Source: a virus
Length of the DNA stretch: 64,000 bases
Direction: 5' to 3' (one strand)
Virus record (IMG/VR): IMGVR_UViG_3300042464_000191
Span: 1-64,000 of that record
Part shown: one piece after another, positions 35,254 to 46,611 of the stretch
Layout: the number at the start of each line of letters is the position of its first letter
How positions within the stretch are numbered: position 1 is the stretch's first letter
The notes under the pieces: generated by a model
Seen by the model: only the letters and a program-made list of their open reading frames with translations
What the model was told of the DNA's origin: nothing
Databases searched by the model: none
Made by a program: the position numbers and the translations under genes

Positions 35254-38200
35254 TATTTTCCTCTGATACTCAGATTAATGGTGTCAGTATTTAATCCTAT
35301 CCCGCTGGCAGTATACAATATCAAGCCGGATTCGGAAACAATGGTTGCATCTGGCGTATGCACATAAAGCATCAAGCCGGATGGATCGTTAGAAACGATG
35401 TCCATAACACTGCCGGTGTACATTCCTAGAGTATTATACACATTTGCTACGTCATCAACATGTGTAAATAAGTTCATATTATTATCAACGTCGATCTTTC
35501 CATCTATAAATAGTGGCATAATACCGCTATTTTGCGTACCATAAACATATTGACCATTTACCGAAGAAATATAGGGTCTATGGGAAATTAGACCCTTTGA
35601 CACTGGATCTTGCCCAGATGCTTCGATAAATATTTCGCCTTGATTGTTAGTGTAAACTATACCGCTGGCAAAATGCTTGAAATTAGCATTATTTTCATTA
35701 CTAAATCTTAACTGTACCGTTGGTACTCCAGATTCATTTCGTTCCCCAAAAATCTTTGCATCTATGTAGGCATCTGGGCTTTGAACGGCTGGAGCAACGC
35801 CACGTAACATAATATCATATGTATATGCCGCACCTGCATATTCTACATATTCATTGTCTACAGATCCACTAGCTGAGTATCCGTGATTCATGGCTCCGAT
35901 GCCAATAACGTAATCAGAATCTGATCTTCTTGCTCTATCTATAGATACTGACCTTCCGAACGCATCGTTTTCACTATAAGCTTGAGCGTTTGCTTTATAT
36001 CCCTGTGGTACAATTTTCTCTACCTTCGTCCATTTTTGTCTCTTAGTGGGCCAATCCACAATCTTGTTTTCAAATGTGAATGCGGCTCCGCGATTAAGTA
36101 CAGCTATACCACTATTTTCCATTGATGATCTTATGCCAGAACTTCCTAAATCAATTACGGTTCTGGATGGAATATCAAACTCGGGATTAAAGCACTTTCT
36201 TATGAAAGACCCAGAGGCGTAGGTATTAATGGAATAGTTCTCAAAGTCATGACCGGGAGCGCCAACTAGTAAAATATCTCCATCGATACTAACGTCGTAG
36301 CCGAACTGATCGGTTACAAAGCTATTAGCAGTTAAAAATTCATCGGTATAACTATTTGTGCCTAACTTAGATTCTGCTTGAGATTCGATACCATTAGTTA
36401 AGTCTTGACCAACATTTATATCTTCTGGTCTAAGCTTCTGAGTAAATTCCCAAGGTACTGTTCTTCCAGCAATTCCACTACCCATATAAGTTTTTTCAAA
36501 GATATAAACAGATCCAGCGCCACCATTATATGATGCTCTAATTCCAGACTGTGATCCACCTTCGATAAAGTATGACCAAGGCTTGTATTCATTTAAAGAA
36601 TACGCTGACAGTGGTGATCCAACTATTAGTTTATCTCCCTGTAAATCTATAGAGTATCCGAACAAGTCTCCCTTGAAGCCAGACGGAACTCTATCAAAAT
36701 CCAAGTAATCGTACCCCTTATCTTTCATAAGTTGTGGCATACCACCTTCTCTACCAGCATCTTCATACATAACACCTTCTATAATTCCACTAAATCTTGG
36801 CATAGCGCCAGCTTCAGATGCTAAAGATATAAATTCTGCAATCTTTGCTCTTTTCTTTCGTTCTACGGTTTCTGGGTCATCAAATTGACTCCAAGGATTA
36901 TCGGTGCGCTTAACATAAATGGGGTTGTATAGGGACTCTTTGTCAGTCAAAGATGATAAAGGAGTTTGATTTAAATTACCATTGAATAGGGTTGTTAATC
37001 CACTATTTGGAATAACACTATTGTATCTTATTGGACTTCCTCTTTCTGGAGACATTAATTTGGTTCTTTGATTGAACTGTCTTCCAGAATTTACTCCAGC
37101 AAAAAATGTTGGAGGATATAGGCTTCTTATAAATGCGACGGTATTAGCAGACATTCTTCCTTGATCGTCTACCATGCATCTACCTTGAACCAAACTTGAA
37201 TCACTGATAACAGTAATTCTAGATCTTTCATATCCAGAAGTAAACGAAGATGTTATCTCTTGTTCTTGTGCTGCTACAACTGGTCCGTCTTTAATAAGTT
37301 GACCACCCATGCCATTATCTAGGCATGTTTGTTCATTATTACAATACTTGGTATTGTCATTAGCTAATTCTTGAAACTTGATATTATAGTTTACAATTTC
37401 TGGCCTAGCAGCAGATATTAAATATGGTTCCCATCTATCAATAACGTCTTTGGTGGTAAATCTCTGTACTATTGGCATAGCCACGCCAGAAATAGCATGT
37501 AGTCTAATAGAGTGTGGTCTATAATCTATATTAGTATTATCTATAGCATAGTTGTTATATAGGTAAATTGAAATACTTGTAGCACCAGCAGTTGCTTGAC
37601 AATTAATTGTTTGAGTCTTTATTTTGTTGTTGGAGTCATTTCGTAGTTCGCCAACAAATCCAATGCTTGCTGTCTCAACCACAAACTTTGTTTCACTATC
37701 TGGAGGAGTATCATATATACTTGAATCTAAACCACTATTTAAATCTGGAAATGGAGACTTGGGGTTGGATCCAACATTGCTAATAGAAAAGTATAGTGGT
37801 CGATTTTCTGAAGGTAATTCAGACACTGTGTCAATGAAAATCTTATAACCAGAACCCTCTACAACCGGGAATGTAACCTTTGTTACTCCGGTTCTCATCT
37901 TCCAATATCCTAGCGTATCATACTTTGTATCATATATTGGTACATTATTAGCACAAACATTAACTGCATTTTCTCCTAAAGCCAATGGAACATAGTTAAC
38001 AGTTCCATTATAAGAAAATACGTCTATGGACGAGTTGACATTAAAGCCTTGAGAAATAAATGTATTGCCATTGAACAGTAGAGATCTAGCACTAGCACTG
38101 GCATATTTATTATCGACATTGAGATACAGTGGTTTAATATTGCAGAAATTGCTAAGTAAAGATGCTATGAAATTCATCTTAATATCGATTTCATTTTCTA

Positions 38201-41200
38201 TTAAACTATCAGTATTATATGTTATTACTAATCTCTTGTTGCCAAAATTTAACCAATTAAATAGATCTAATAGTTCTGTTTGATTTGGTAGATTAGTTGG
38301 ATCGGCTATCCAGCATACATCATCTGTAGAATATAGCTTGTTAGCATATCTGACTTCATTACCAGTATTCGTGAATAGCTCTGCTAAAATAGAATCTGGA
38401 TCAGCATCTGTAAAAGATGATCTTCCTGTCCAAGTGCCAGATCCTAAGAAAGCAACTAAAGATTCGCCATACCTTGTTCTTGCAACAGTATTTACATAGA
38501 AGTTAAGATTTTCGTCTCCCGTTCCAGAATATACAGCGGATTCAGATTCTGTTTTTGTTCCAGCAATGACAATGATTCTTGATGATGTGTTATTGAATTG
38601 TTGCGTAGCGCAATATACGCCATTTTCAGCAACCATCTGACGAGAAGTAATTAATCTTTCATCAGAAATGGCTTTTCCTTGTAAGACTGATTGTCTATCT
38701 GCAAATTGTTCTGGCTCAAAAAATACGCCAGCGGATTGATTATTACCGATATTGGTATTTAAAGAAATATAGTTATTACCACTGGCACTCCAATAGAACT
38801 GTGTGCCACTAGCCATATTGCCTTCGTCGAAAACATCTATGGTTCGATCAAATACTGTCTTGTAAATTGGATAATATCCAGATGAGTCTGGAGTAGCTGG
38901 TATAACAGTTTTTTCAACAATATAGTCAGCGGTCGATAGAATTGGAATTGGTTCAAATCCGGGTAGATCAAATCTATCCTCATCCTCAATTGGTTCGCAG
39001 CAAGACGGTTCGAATGTTTTGAATACATAAGGCCAGTTAACTGGATAAGTTAGCGGATATCCTCTGCAATCGGCGCAATAATCTTTCCATTCGGCTCTTA
39101 AGTCGCCATTGTGAACAAGTGGTAATTCGCATTTAGTATTTACTAATGCCCCCGGCTCACCATCATAACTAGGATATCGTCTATCGCAAGGCATGTATCG
39201 ATAATAATCCGGCATATGCATACGAATATCACCAACGCCATAACCCTTAAGTGGAACACCATAAGTAAATGTTGATGTGATACGTTCCGGCTTAGTAGAT
39301 GGTATAATGTGTCCTTCTACCATACAGCCAGAAACCAGAGCTTCATATTGATTTCTTGCTCCGTGAATACGCATCCTAGACTTTAATCTATCTAGAATTT
39401 TATTGATGATCTCGTTAGACTTAGCATATATGCCATCTTTTTCCCAAACAGGATCATTGCCAACTAATACTAGATTTCTATCACCAAGAGCAAGCCATTG
39501 TGCGATATTATCACCAACTTCTTCACTCAATGCATCTACTTCTGGAGTAATGATAAAGGCTAGTCCAGCATCCTGTGGAATATCTACTTCTGTAAACTCT
39601 GTCTTTCTGAAATTTTTATCAGAGAATATACCACTTAAGTAATTAAAGTGACCAGAATCAATTGGATCATTCAAGCTTTCTTGTAGATTACCAAACTTAG
39701 TATATTCTACAACTGAATTATGAGGGTAGTATTTGCGAGATTCAAATACGCGAACCGCACCGGCGTTGACATAAGACTTCCAAGTTGGATGAACATTACC
39801 AGTATTTAGATTGTAAATATTGTTTGGATCATCGTATCCATCATTCTTGTAGTATATATTGTTATCTTCCCACTCGTTTGTGCTATCAGTTGGCGCGCCG
39901 AAAGCAACAATACTGCCATCTTCATTGACGGCTGTACTATATCCAAGTCGTGATGTAGGAACAAATCTTTCGGTAATAAAGTCCCAAGTACCAATAGAAG
40001 AAATATCTCCATATCCATAAGATAAGATATTTTGATATTCTTGAATATTTAGATATTTTCTTGCTTCAAATTTTTCTGTTGATGTTAGGCTAACATATAA
40101 TTCTTGTCCAGCAACTATTGCCCCACGGTTTTGAATAGTTGTATTATAGATTTCTTTTAGGTTCGTGTATCTAGAATCTAAACCGCCAGTGGCAGAGATT
40201 TTATAATCAAGCCACCTAGAAATAGTTTGATAAAGTCGCTGCTTTTCTGCGGATTTATATTCATAGACCCTACAAGAATCTGAAATATATGGCGATCCTA
40301 CGGCGATAACTTCAGCATTATCACTAATAGAAACAGAGTGTCCGAATCTATCTGGAATACCATAAGCGGTGATGGGTGTAGGAATTTCTTGTGTAAGATT
40401 CCAAGAGCCACTTTCTTTTTCAAACACATATACTCTACCACCGCTATCTGGTGGGAAATTAAATTGTGTGAGATTTGGGTTAAAGTATTGTTCTCCAACC
40501 CCAGATGTTAGGAATCTAACTTGATCATTAGCAACTAATCTTCCTGTATCTAAAACATGGTCGAGAATATCTATACTCATTGACACCCAATTTTCGGCAG
40601 CGCCAAAGTTTGGAGTAAATTCTGAAAATGCTCCAGATGCTGGTGTGTTATAGAAATCTTTCAATCCACTAGCAAAGCTATATTCTTTGTAGTATTGGAT
40701 GAATTGATCTATTGCTGGAGAAAGAGCATCCCTACCCAATGACCTTGAATTATCTACATATAATCCAAGAATAACTGGGATATTGTTGTTTAATTTAGTC
40801 TCATCAATCGGGAAAGCTTTATGAAACGCTTCCTTGATTCCACTCAAACATTTTGCAGTCTGAGAAATAAATAGATCCGATCCCGGTCTACCTTGATTTC
40901 GGCTAACTTTTTGCTTGATTATAAAGTTGGGCTTGGGATCTGGAAAATCTGGCGTGGTTCTATTGGTAGAATCAGCGATTGGCTCGCATATTATTAGCTT
41001 TACATCAAAATTAATTGGTGGATTTGCGAAGTATTTGTATAGTATATCTTTATTGCGAATACTAGATAGTACAGTCCTGTAATCTGTTGTGTTTTGACCG
41101 GTGCCATATGATGGTGCGAACTCGTCTGTGAAAATCACTAATCCAATCTGCACCCCAGATGTTTGTATACCTTCGAATGTTCTGCTCCACTTGGCGTTTG

Positions 41201-44200
41201 GCCCACCAACAACCAGAACCTGTCTTGAATCTTCTCCAAGTGACTTTTCACCGGATGTAGATAAAGCTAAATCCAAAGAATGTCCAAGTTGTCTTCCTTC
41301 TTGACCAACTGTCCAATACCTTTCTTTGGCTGGTAATGGTAAAGATACATTATCAATAGAATACTTTTCTACTTCTCTGTAATAATCTTTGATAAAGCCA
41401 GATGGTAATGTTAATTTAGTCTCTAGTTTCCAATCGGACTTGTCTTGTCCAGAGGGCCAAGTATAAGATGTTGGCCTTGGATCTCTCTTGTAAATAAATA
41501 CCGCACCGGCTTCTTCAAGATTATAAGACTGTTCACCATCATCATAAGAAATTGAATGAAATGGAGCGCCAACGGCCATAACATCTCGTTTAATGGCAAC
41601 AGATTTTCCAAACTTGTCATTGGCTTGTCTATAATCATCTCCAAATTTATCGGCAACTAATTTGATTCCAGAGTAATCTACTGATTCATTAGTGCCATAT
41701 TCCATCTCAATGAATTCAACTGGAAGAGGGACGCTTTCATTATTTCCTGTTTGTCCGTCAACAATTATTTGATATGGTGAATTTGGTAATAGTCCAGTAT
41801 ATTTTCTAATACCGTAGAAGTGACCGCTATATCCTATTTCAGTCTTGAATCCACTTGCTTCAAGATTAGTATAAGTATTTTTTGCTCTAAAAATTCCACC
41901 ATCTATGCAAGAATATGGAACACTCCATAGCTGCTCATGCATATAAACGCTATCTTCTTTGCAGGCATGGCTACTGTTGCAGTTTCCATAGCATAATAAA
42001 TCTACGCCGCGAATTTCATCATTAGCTTCTAAGAAAGCGTAGTCATTATCATCGACATTGATGTTTGAGCCGGTATTGTCGGAATCCCATACTATAGCCT
42101 GTCTAGCACCAAACACTTGATTAAATGGGCTATAGTTTATAGTAAATAGATTACATGTTCCACTTGCAAATGTGCGTGGCTCAACAGTATTAATATATAA
42201 CCTAAGTACATTGTCACCGCCGTCATATGTATAAGCAATTGATCCGGCTGGCTGTGTCTCTAAATGTAATGGTAAAGAACCCTTTGCAAACACTGACGAA
42301 AGCTGTGGAGAAGCTGTCAATGAGAAATTTAAAGATGCATTATTGAAATCAGTCTGAATAATATTTTGAGTAAATAATCTTAGAGATCCACTAGCAGACT
42401 GACTAGTGATATCATTAATAGTAACAAGTGGTAGTATTTCATCGTTGAATTTATTGCTCCTACCAGCAACATACAGATTCGGTCCAAGATAATATTCTGA
42501 TCCAAAGAAATCGCCAAAATTGCCGCCACCGGTTGAACTATCTAGTGATGATTTGTTGAATGTAACTAATCTTAGACTTGAACTGTCATAATATGCACCA
42601 GATGCAAACAAATTAAATACAGAAGAAGATACTGGTAGGTAATCTCCTTCTACGAAAAGGTCAAAGTTGGTAGAGTAAATACCATAGGTATCAACAAACA
42701 AATTAAGATTGTCTAGCCATTTCTTTTCACCACTGGTACTCAATCCTAGTTGAGTATTGTGATCCTGCGAGGTCAGTAAAGCATTTTCTAAACGAACATT
42801 GGCGGTGTGTATTTTGATTATCGATTCAAATGGAGAGCCAGATGGATATACTAAATCATACTGCAAGAACATATCATTTATATCCTTGGAGTAGTATTTT
42901 TCAGTAAATTCAGTCACATTCCTTTCTGGGTCAAAATTAGCCCACGGCTCTGACTTATCAAACAAATCACCGGGAGTAAATGTACTACTTATTTTTTGCC
43001 AACATCCAGATGGTTCCAAGAAATGGATGGAGCGATTAATTAAACCCCAATTTTTCTTGCTTGGTCTATCTGTTGGATTTTGATTTGTAGTATATAAACT
43101 AACAATTACCTTTGGACCGATCTTACCATCGTTCCATACAATATTATTGTATGTGTCATGTTGTAAAACCGTATCTACAACTATAGCATCTTCAACAAAC
43201 TCATATCCTCTTGGTAAGGTCTTAGAGATTCTTGGATGTGCCGAGTAAAATCTAGAATTGTTCTCAGAATCCTCTACGTTATCTAGATAGAATCTTAAGA
43301 AATCATTCTCTATTTGGGTATGATATGCCAAGCCGGAAGCGTAGACGTTGGATGGCAGCGGTTGATTTGTAATATCAGAGTATGGTCTGCCATCGTGCTT
43401 AAGTCTATGGATTATGAAATCCTTACCTTCTCGCTTTGTAAAACCATCAAAGTCTGCCGAGAAAGAACAAATTTTAAAGTCACCAAGCTTCCAAGAAGAA
43501 ATATCTTCATCAATATAAGAATGTAATTCGTAGTTTGATCGCAAGAAACTATAAGCAGTTGTTTGCTTTAAATATCTATCGGGATTTGAATGTACAATAT
43601 TCCCACTTGTAGATACGCCTACTTCGTGAACAAATATATTTGAATTTATTAATGTTGTATTATTGTATCCTATTATAAGATCGCCTGTGCTATCTACTAA
43701 ATTAATGGGGCCAATAGATAAAATATCTATAACATCACCATTTGCTGAAGCAGCATAAAGACGTATAATACCACTCGGGTTTTTATCATATGTGAATAGC
43801 AACGATAAAGGATATTGGTAATTATCATATTCTTGACCATAATCCGCGTATATATTGAGATTTTCATCAACTGCGGAAATATATAATCTATTATCTTGAC
43901 TTCCATCAAAGCCAACAATTATACCGGCGTTGGTAAAACTTTGCACTTTAGATATTAATAGATTATCTCCAGTATTATAATCAACACCCGGAGTGAAGTT
44001 GAGATAAATTGCAAATCCATTATCGATTGAGATATTTCTAAAATTTATATTGTCAATGCCAGATAAAGCAATCGCTGAATCAAATGAGTCGATCAAGTGT
44101 CCATATAGTGGGTTATCGTCTTGTGTCCAATCTATAGTAGTATAGTCTGTTGGATTGCTAAATAACTGTGTGTTACTGAATCTCCATCCTAAATTTTTGA

Positions 44201-46595
44201 GAATATTGTTCGACCCAGTGTAATAACCACTGTTTGCAAAATCGCTAGATATAATCCAGTTTCCACTTGAATTAGTGAAATCATAATAACCGTTTAAGAA
44301 TGGGTGGTTCGCTTCTGGATTGAAGAAGGAAAAATCAAATTGATTGGGGTTGTATGGACCATTTACAATATTGCCATCTACGCCTCTCCATCTTCTAGCG
44401 TAGTTATTCTTGGACTCTACTGTAAATGCACTTGGTATATTTTCGATTAATAATGATTCTGAATCAAATATTGGATCAGATATTTTCTTAGGAGATGGCT
44501 TTAGATTGATAGTTCTTAAAGCAATATCTGTGGCTATAGGTCTACCAAATGTAGAGAGCATTAGACCATTTGCGGGCTTGTATGTTATAACAAGCTGTGC
44601 TGTAGCAATGGTTGCTCCACTTGGAAGTGGATATAGATCTAAATATAGATTCTCAAAATATGAGCTATTGGAATAGTCGATAGAACTTCCTACGTCAACA
44701 TTATCTTTATAAATAGCTAGGGGTATTGTGTATTCTTGAAATTGAATGCTGTTTACTACTGGCGTACTTGATAAAGCATAGTGATCTTTAGCTGGATTAA
44801 GTGTGATATCACGCACATAGTATTGTGATTTATCGCTAAGTGTTTCAGATGATATACCTAAGTCATCAATGTGTTTAAATCCAGACACATCTGGAACATC
44901 TCCATTTTGAGATTCTGAATTTTGTAAGAAAGCCCCAATTTTAGGAGTAATATTGAGCAAACCATCATCGCTATAACCAACAACATCTAAGGCATAATCA
45001 CGACTACCAACAGCTTTCTTAGCTATTACCTTGAGTGAAATATCTTGGATAGTAAAGAAGTGATCAACTTGTTCAAGGGATTGAAGTCTAGCAACATCGA
45101 ACTGATTTTTTCTTCCAAATGCGAACGGGCCTTCTGAATATCCGGTTACATTTCTTGGTGAGCTATGTCCAAACTTTAATGTTAATCTTCCACTATCATT
45201 AAGTGGTGTGCTATTAATAAGTGTCACATAATCGTATATAGCTGTGTTCTGTAATTTTGATGCCAAGTATTTACTACCACTAGCAGAAGTGTTATAAGCA
45301 GTATTATCAAAGGAATCTGGAGAAGATTCCCATAAGCTATATGTTTCTGGATATACATCAATATCTTCATTGTATTGAATAACATCAATGGGTACTAGAT
45401 TTCGGGTTAATAAAAGACCCTCTTGATTGATTTCGGTGACTACTGGTAAATAAGCATTTCTGACGATGCCAAAGCCGCCACTATTAGCAATTTCAATAGC
45501 AGAAATACGAATAGCATTATCTGGATTAAGCGAAAAATTTTGGGTTTGAGTTGATAGCGGCGACCCGTCTACTGATAGATAGTCATTATTACTAGCAAGC
45601 AATACATCTATCTTGCATGTATCTTCGTATCCCTTATCAAACCCTTCTGCGAATGGATCGTCTAAACACTGAATATTAAAATCAATATTGAGTGTATATC
45701 CGCTAGCTTCCTCCATGAGAGGATAGTTATCTTCCCAAGTATTTAGAAGTAGATTGTTGATCTCTGGTTCAGAAATATATGTTGTAAAGTTTACATAGTC
45801 TTTGGAGTAATCGGCATCTCCGCGAATAACTATATCCTTATATTTAATGATCAGATTACCAGATGGATCTTCTAACCTAATATTATGTAATCTATACTGT
45901 GGTGGAATATCAGAAAAATATGTTGATACTGGCGCAGCGGCTCTTATGAATAAGAAACTATTTTCAGCATGGAATAAAGGCGTAGTAACTTCGCACTTAT
46001 ATCTAAAGTTTCCACTAGTAAACACAGATGACGGTTGTATAAACGAATCTTTTTCATCAGATATAGTTTTGCCACTTTTACCATGCTTTGTGAAGTTTCC
46101 AATGCTAACGCCCTCATCGATGTTTGTATAAAGCTCTGATTGATTAGAGTACTTATCTACAAAGAAACTATTATTTAATGAAGATGAGATATCTTGAATG
46201 GGATATAGTTTTTCTGATGCTATGAAATTATCAAAGCTATTGATTTGAGTTAAATATCCACCAAATTTTTCTGTCTTTACATCATCGATCTCTGAGCTTG
46301 ATTGTACTCTTGCTCTGATAACGCCTTTAACTTGAAGTTTGGCACGAATATTTCCTTCGGCAGATTCTGATAAATCAAATAAGCCGTGGGATAATAGATA
46401 TTTGCCTTTGAGTTTTGATACTCCAGCAACTTTGGCCTTCACTCCCGGCCTTAATGAGTTACTTGGATTTATGTCACTATTTCCAGCGATTCTTATATAT
46501 GGATTGCTGGTGACTGTGGCTCTGGCGGTAAACTTACTAACGCCAGATGTTCTAGACGAATGTCTAGTTGTGCAAAGTAAACAAATATCAGACAT
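35253..46595 (-). CDS. Giant FG-GAP adhesin with VWA-like insert and lectin-like domain
   Basis: About 3780 residues, probably a tail-tip adhesin. Residues about 846-989 resemble a LamG/ConA-type lectin domain. Seven FG-GAP repeats (FG-x-S core, then V-G-A/S-P) lie near 1657, 1765, 2081, 2213, 3310, 3428 and 3544; examples are FGKSVAIKRDVMAVGAP and FGYDVSIDGDILLVGAP. Between repeats 2 and 3 lies a VWA-like insert with hydrophobic strand VILGLYVDNSRSLG and a DxSxS site at D1948, S1950, S1952. A second insert of about 1000 residues between repeats 4 and 5 holds two similar Rossmann-like units. FG-GAP repeats fold as beta-propeller blades and bind surfaces, so host attachment is likely. ATG 46595, 17 bases after the tape-measure stop, is preferred; GTG 46649 would add 18 residues overlapping it. 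Confidence 0.7.
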   Translation of the reverse strand: MSDICLLCTTRHSSRTSGVSKFTARATVTSNPYIRIAGNSDINPSNSLRPGVKAKVAGVSKLKGKYLLSHGLFDLSESAEGNIRAKLQVKGVIRARVQSSSEIDDVKTEKFGGYLTQINSFDNFIASEKLYPIQDISSSLNNSFFVDKYSNQSELYTNIDEGVSIGNFTKHGKSGKTISDEKDSFIQPSSVFTSGNFRYKCEVTTPLFHAENSFLFIRAAAPVSTYFSDIPPQYRLHNIRLEDPSGNLIIKYKDIVIRGDADYSKDYVNFTTYISEPEINNLLLNTWEDNYPLMEEASGYTLNIDFNIQCLDDPFAEGFDKGYEDTCKIDVLLASNNDYLSVDGSPLSTQTQNFSLNPDNAIRISAIEIANSGGFGIVRNAYLPVVTEINQEGLLLTRNLVPIDVIQYNEDIDVYPETYSLWESSPDSFDNTAYNTSASGSKYLASKLQNTAIYDYVTLINSTPLNDSGRLTLKFGHSSPRNVTGYSEGPFAFGRKNQFDVARLQSLEQVDHFFTIQDISLKVIAKKAVGSRDYALDVVGYSDDGLLNITPKIGAFLQNSESQNGDVPDVSGFKHIDDLGISSETLSDKSQYYVRDITLNPAKDHYALSSTPVVNSIQFQEYTIPLAIYKDNVDVGSSIDYSNSSYFENLYLDLYPLPSGATIATAQLVITYKPANGLMLSTFGRPIATDIALRTINLKPSPKKISDPIFDSESLLIENIPSAFTVESKNNYARRWRGVDGNIVNGPYNPNQFDFSFFNPEANHPFLNGYYDFTNSSGNWIISSDFANSGYYTGSNNILKNLGWRFSNTQLFSNPTDYTTIDWTQDDNPLYGHLIDSFDSAIALSGIDNINFRNISIDNGFAIYLNFTPGVDYNTGDNLLISKVQSFTNAGIIVGFDGSQDNRLYISAVDENLNIYADYGQEYDNYQYPLSLLFTYDKNPSGIIRLYAASANGDVIDILSIGPINLVDSTGDLIIGYNNTTLINSNIFVHEVGVSTSGNIVHSNPDRYLKQTTAYSFLRSNYELHSYIDEDISSWKLGDFKICSFSADFDGFTKREGKDFIIHRLKHDGRPYSDITNQPLPSNVYASGLAYHTQIENDFLRFYLDNVEDSENNSRFYSAHPRISKTLPRGYEFVEDAIVVDTVLQHDTYNNIVWNDGKIGPKVIVSLYTTNQNPTDRPSKKNWGLINRSIHFLEPSGCWQKISSTFTPGDLFDKSEPWANFDPERNVTEFTEKYYSKDINDMFLQYDLVYPSGSPFESIIKIHTANVRLENALLTSQDHNTQLGLSTSGEKKWLDNLNLFVDTYGIYSTNFDLFVEGDYLPVSSSVFNLFASGAYYDSSSLRLVTFNKSSLDSSTGGGNFGDFFGSEYYLGPNLYVAGRSNKFNDEILPLVTINDITSQSASGSLRLFTQNIIQTDFNNASLNFSLTASPQLSSVFAKGSLPLHLETQPAGSIAYTYDGGDNVLRLYINTVEPRTFASGTCNLFTINYSPFNQVFGARQAIVWDSDNTGSNINVDDNDYAFLEANDEIRGVDLLCYGNCNSSHACKEDSVYMHEQLWSVPYSCIDGGIFRAKNTYTNLEASGFKTEIGYSGHFYGIRKYTGLLPNSPYQIIVDGQTGNNESVPLPVEFIEMEYGTNESVDYSGIKLVADKFGDDYRQANDKFGKSVAIKRDVMAVGAPFHSISYDDGEQSYNLEEAGAVFIYKRDPRPTSYTWPSGQDKSDWKLETKLTLPSGFIKDYYREVEKYSIDNVSLPLPAKERYWTVGQEGRQLGHSLDLALSTSGEKSLGEDSRQVLVVGGPNAKWSRTFEGIQTSGVQIGLVIFTDEFAPSYGTGQNTTDYRTVLSSIRNKDILYKYFANPPINFDVKLIICEPIADSTNRTTPDFPDPKPNFIIKQKVSRNQGRPGSDLFISQTAKCLSGIKEAFHKAFPIDETKLNNNIPVILGLYVDNSRSLGRDALSPAIDQFIQYYKEYSFASGLKDFYNTPASGAFSEFTPNFGAAENWVSMSIDILDHVLDTGRLVANDQVRFLTSGVGEQYFNPNLTQFNFPPDSGGRVYVFEKESGSWNLTQEIPTPITAYGIPDRFGHSVSISDNAEVIAVGSPYISDSCRVYEYKSAEKQRLYQTISRWLDYKISATGGLDSRYTNLKEIYNTTIQNRGAIVAGQELYVSLTSTEKFEARKYLNIQEYQNILSYGYGDISSIGTWDFITERFVPTSRLGYSTAVNEDGSIVAFGAPTDSTNEWEDNNIYYKNDGYDDPNNIYNLNTGNVHPTWKSYVNAGAVRVFESRKYYPHNSVVEYTKFGNLQESLNDPIDSGHFNYLSGIFSDKNFRKTEFTEVDIPQDAGLAFIITPEVDALSEEVGDNIAQWLALGDRNLVLVGNDPVWEKDGIYAKSNEIINKILDRLKSRMRIHGARNQYEALVSGCMVEGHIIPSTKPERITSTFTYGVPLKGYGVGDIRMHMPDYYRYMPCDRRYPSYDGEPGALVNTKCELPLVHNGDLRAEWKDYCADCRGYPLTYPVNWPYVFKTFEPSCCEPIEDEDRFDLPGFEPIPILSTADYIVEKTVIPATPDSSGYYPIYKTVFDRTIDVFDEGNMASGTQFYWSASGNNYISLNTNIGNNQSAGVFFEPEQFADRQSVLQGKAISDERLITSRQMVAENGVYCATQQFNNTSSRIIVIAGTKTESESAVYSGTGDENLNFYVNTVARTRYGESLVAFLGSGTWTGRSSFTDADPDSILAELFTNTGNEVRYANKLYSTDDVCWIADPTNLPNQTELLDLFNWLNFGNKRLVITYNTDSLIENEIDIKMNFIASLLSNFCNIKPLYLNVDNKYASASARSLLFNGNTFISQGFNVNSSIDVFSYNGTVNYVPLALGENAVNVCANNVPIYDTKYDTLGYWKMRTGVTKVTFPVVEGSGYKIFIDTVSELPSENRPLYFSISNVGSNPKSPFPDLNSGLDSSIYDTPPDSETKFVVETASIGFVGELRNDSNNKIKTQTINCQATAGATSISIYLYNNYAIDNTNIDYRPHSIRLHAISGVAMPIVQRFTTKDVIDRWEPYLISAARPEIVNYNIKFQELANDNTKYCNNEQTCLDNGMGGQLIKDGPVVAAQEQEITSSFTSGYERSRITVISDSSLVQGRCMVDDQGRMSANTVAFIRSLYPPTFFAGVNSGRQFNQRTKLMSPERGSPIRYNSVIPNSGLTTLFNGNLNQTPLSSLTDKESLYNPIYVKRTDNPWSQFDDPETVERKKRAKIAEFISLASEAGAMPRFSGIIEGVMYEDAGREGGMPQLMKDKGYDYLDFDRVPSGFKGDLFGYSIDLQGDKLIVGSPLSAYSLNEYKPWSYFIEGGSQSGIRASYNGGAGSVYIFEKTYMGSGIAGRTVPWEFTQKLRPEDINVGQDLTNGIESQAESKLGTNSYTDEFLTANSFVTDQFGYDVSIDGDILLVGAPGHDFENYSINTYASGSFIRKCFNPEFDIPSRTVIDLGSSGIRSSMENSGIAVLNRGAAFTFENKIVDWPTKRQKWTKVEKIVPQGYKANAQAYSENDAFGRSVSIDRARRSDSDYVIGIGAMNHGYSASGSVDNEYVEYAGAAYTYDIMLRGVAPAVQSPDAYIDAKIFGERNESGVPTVQLRFSNENNANFKHFASGIVYTNNQGEIFIEASGQDPVSKGLISHRPYISSVNGQYVYGTQNSGIMPLFIDGKIDVDNNMNLFTHVDDVANVYNTLGMYTGSVMDIVSNDPSGLMLYVHTPDATIVSESGLILYTASGIGLNTDTINLSIRGK

Positions 46596-46611
46596 ATTTA
46601 ATCCATTAATA

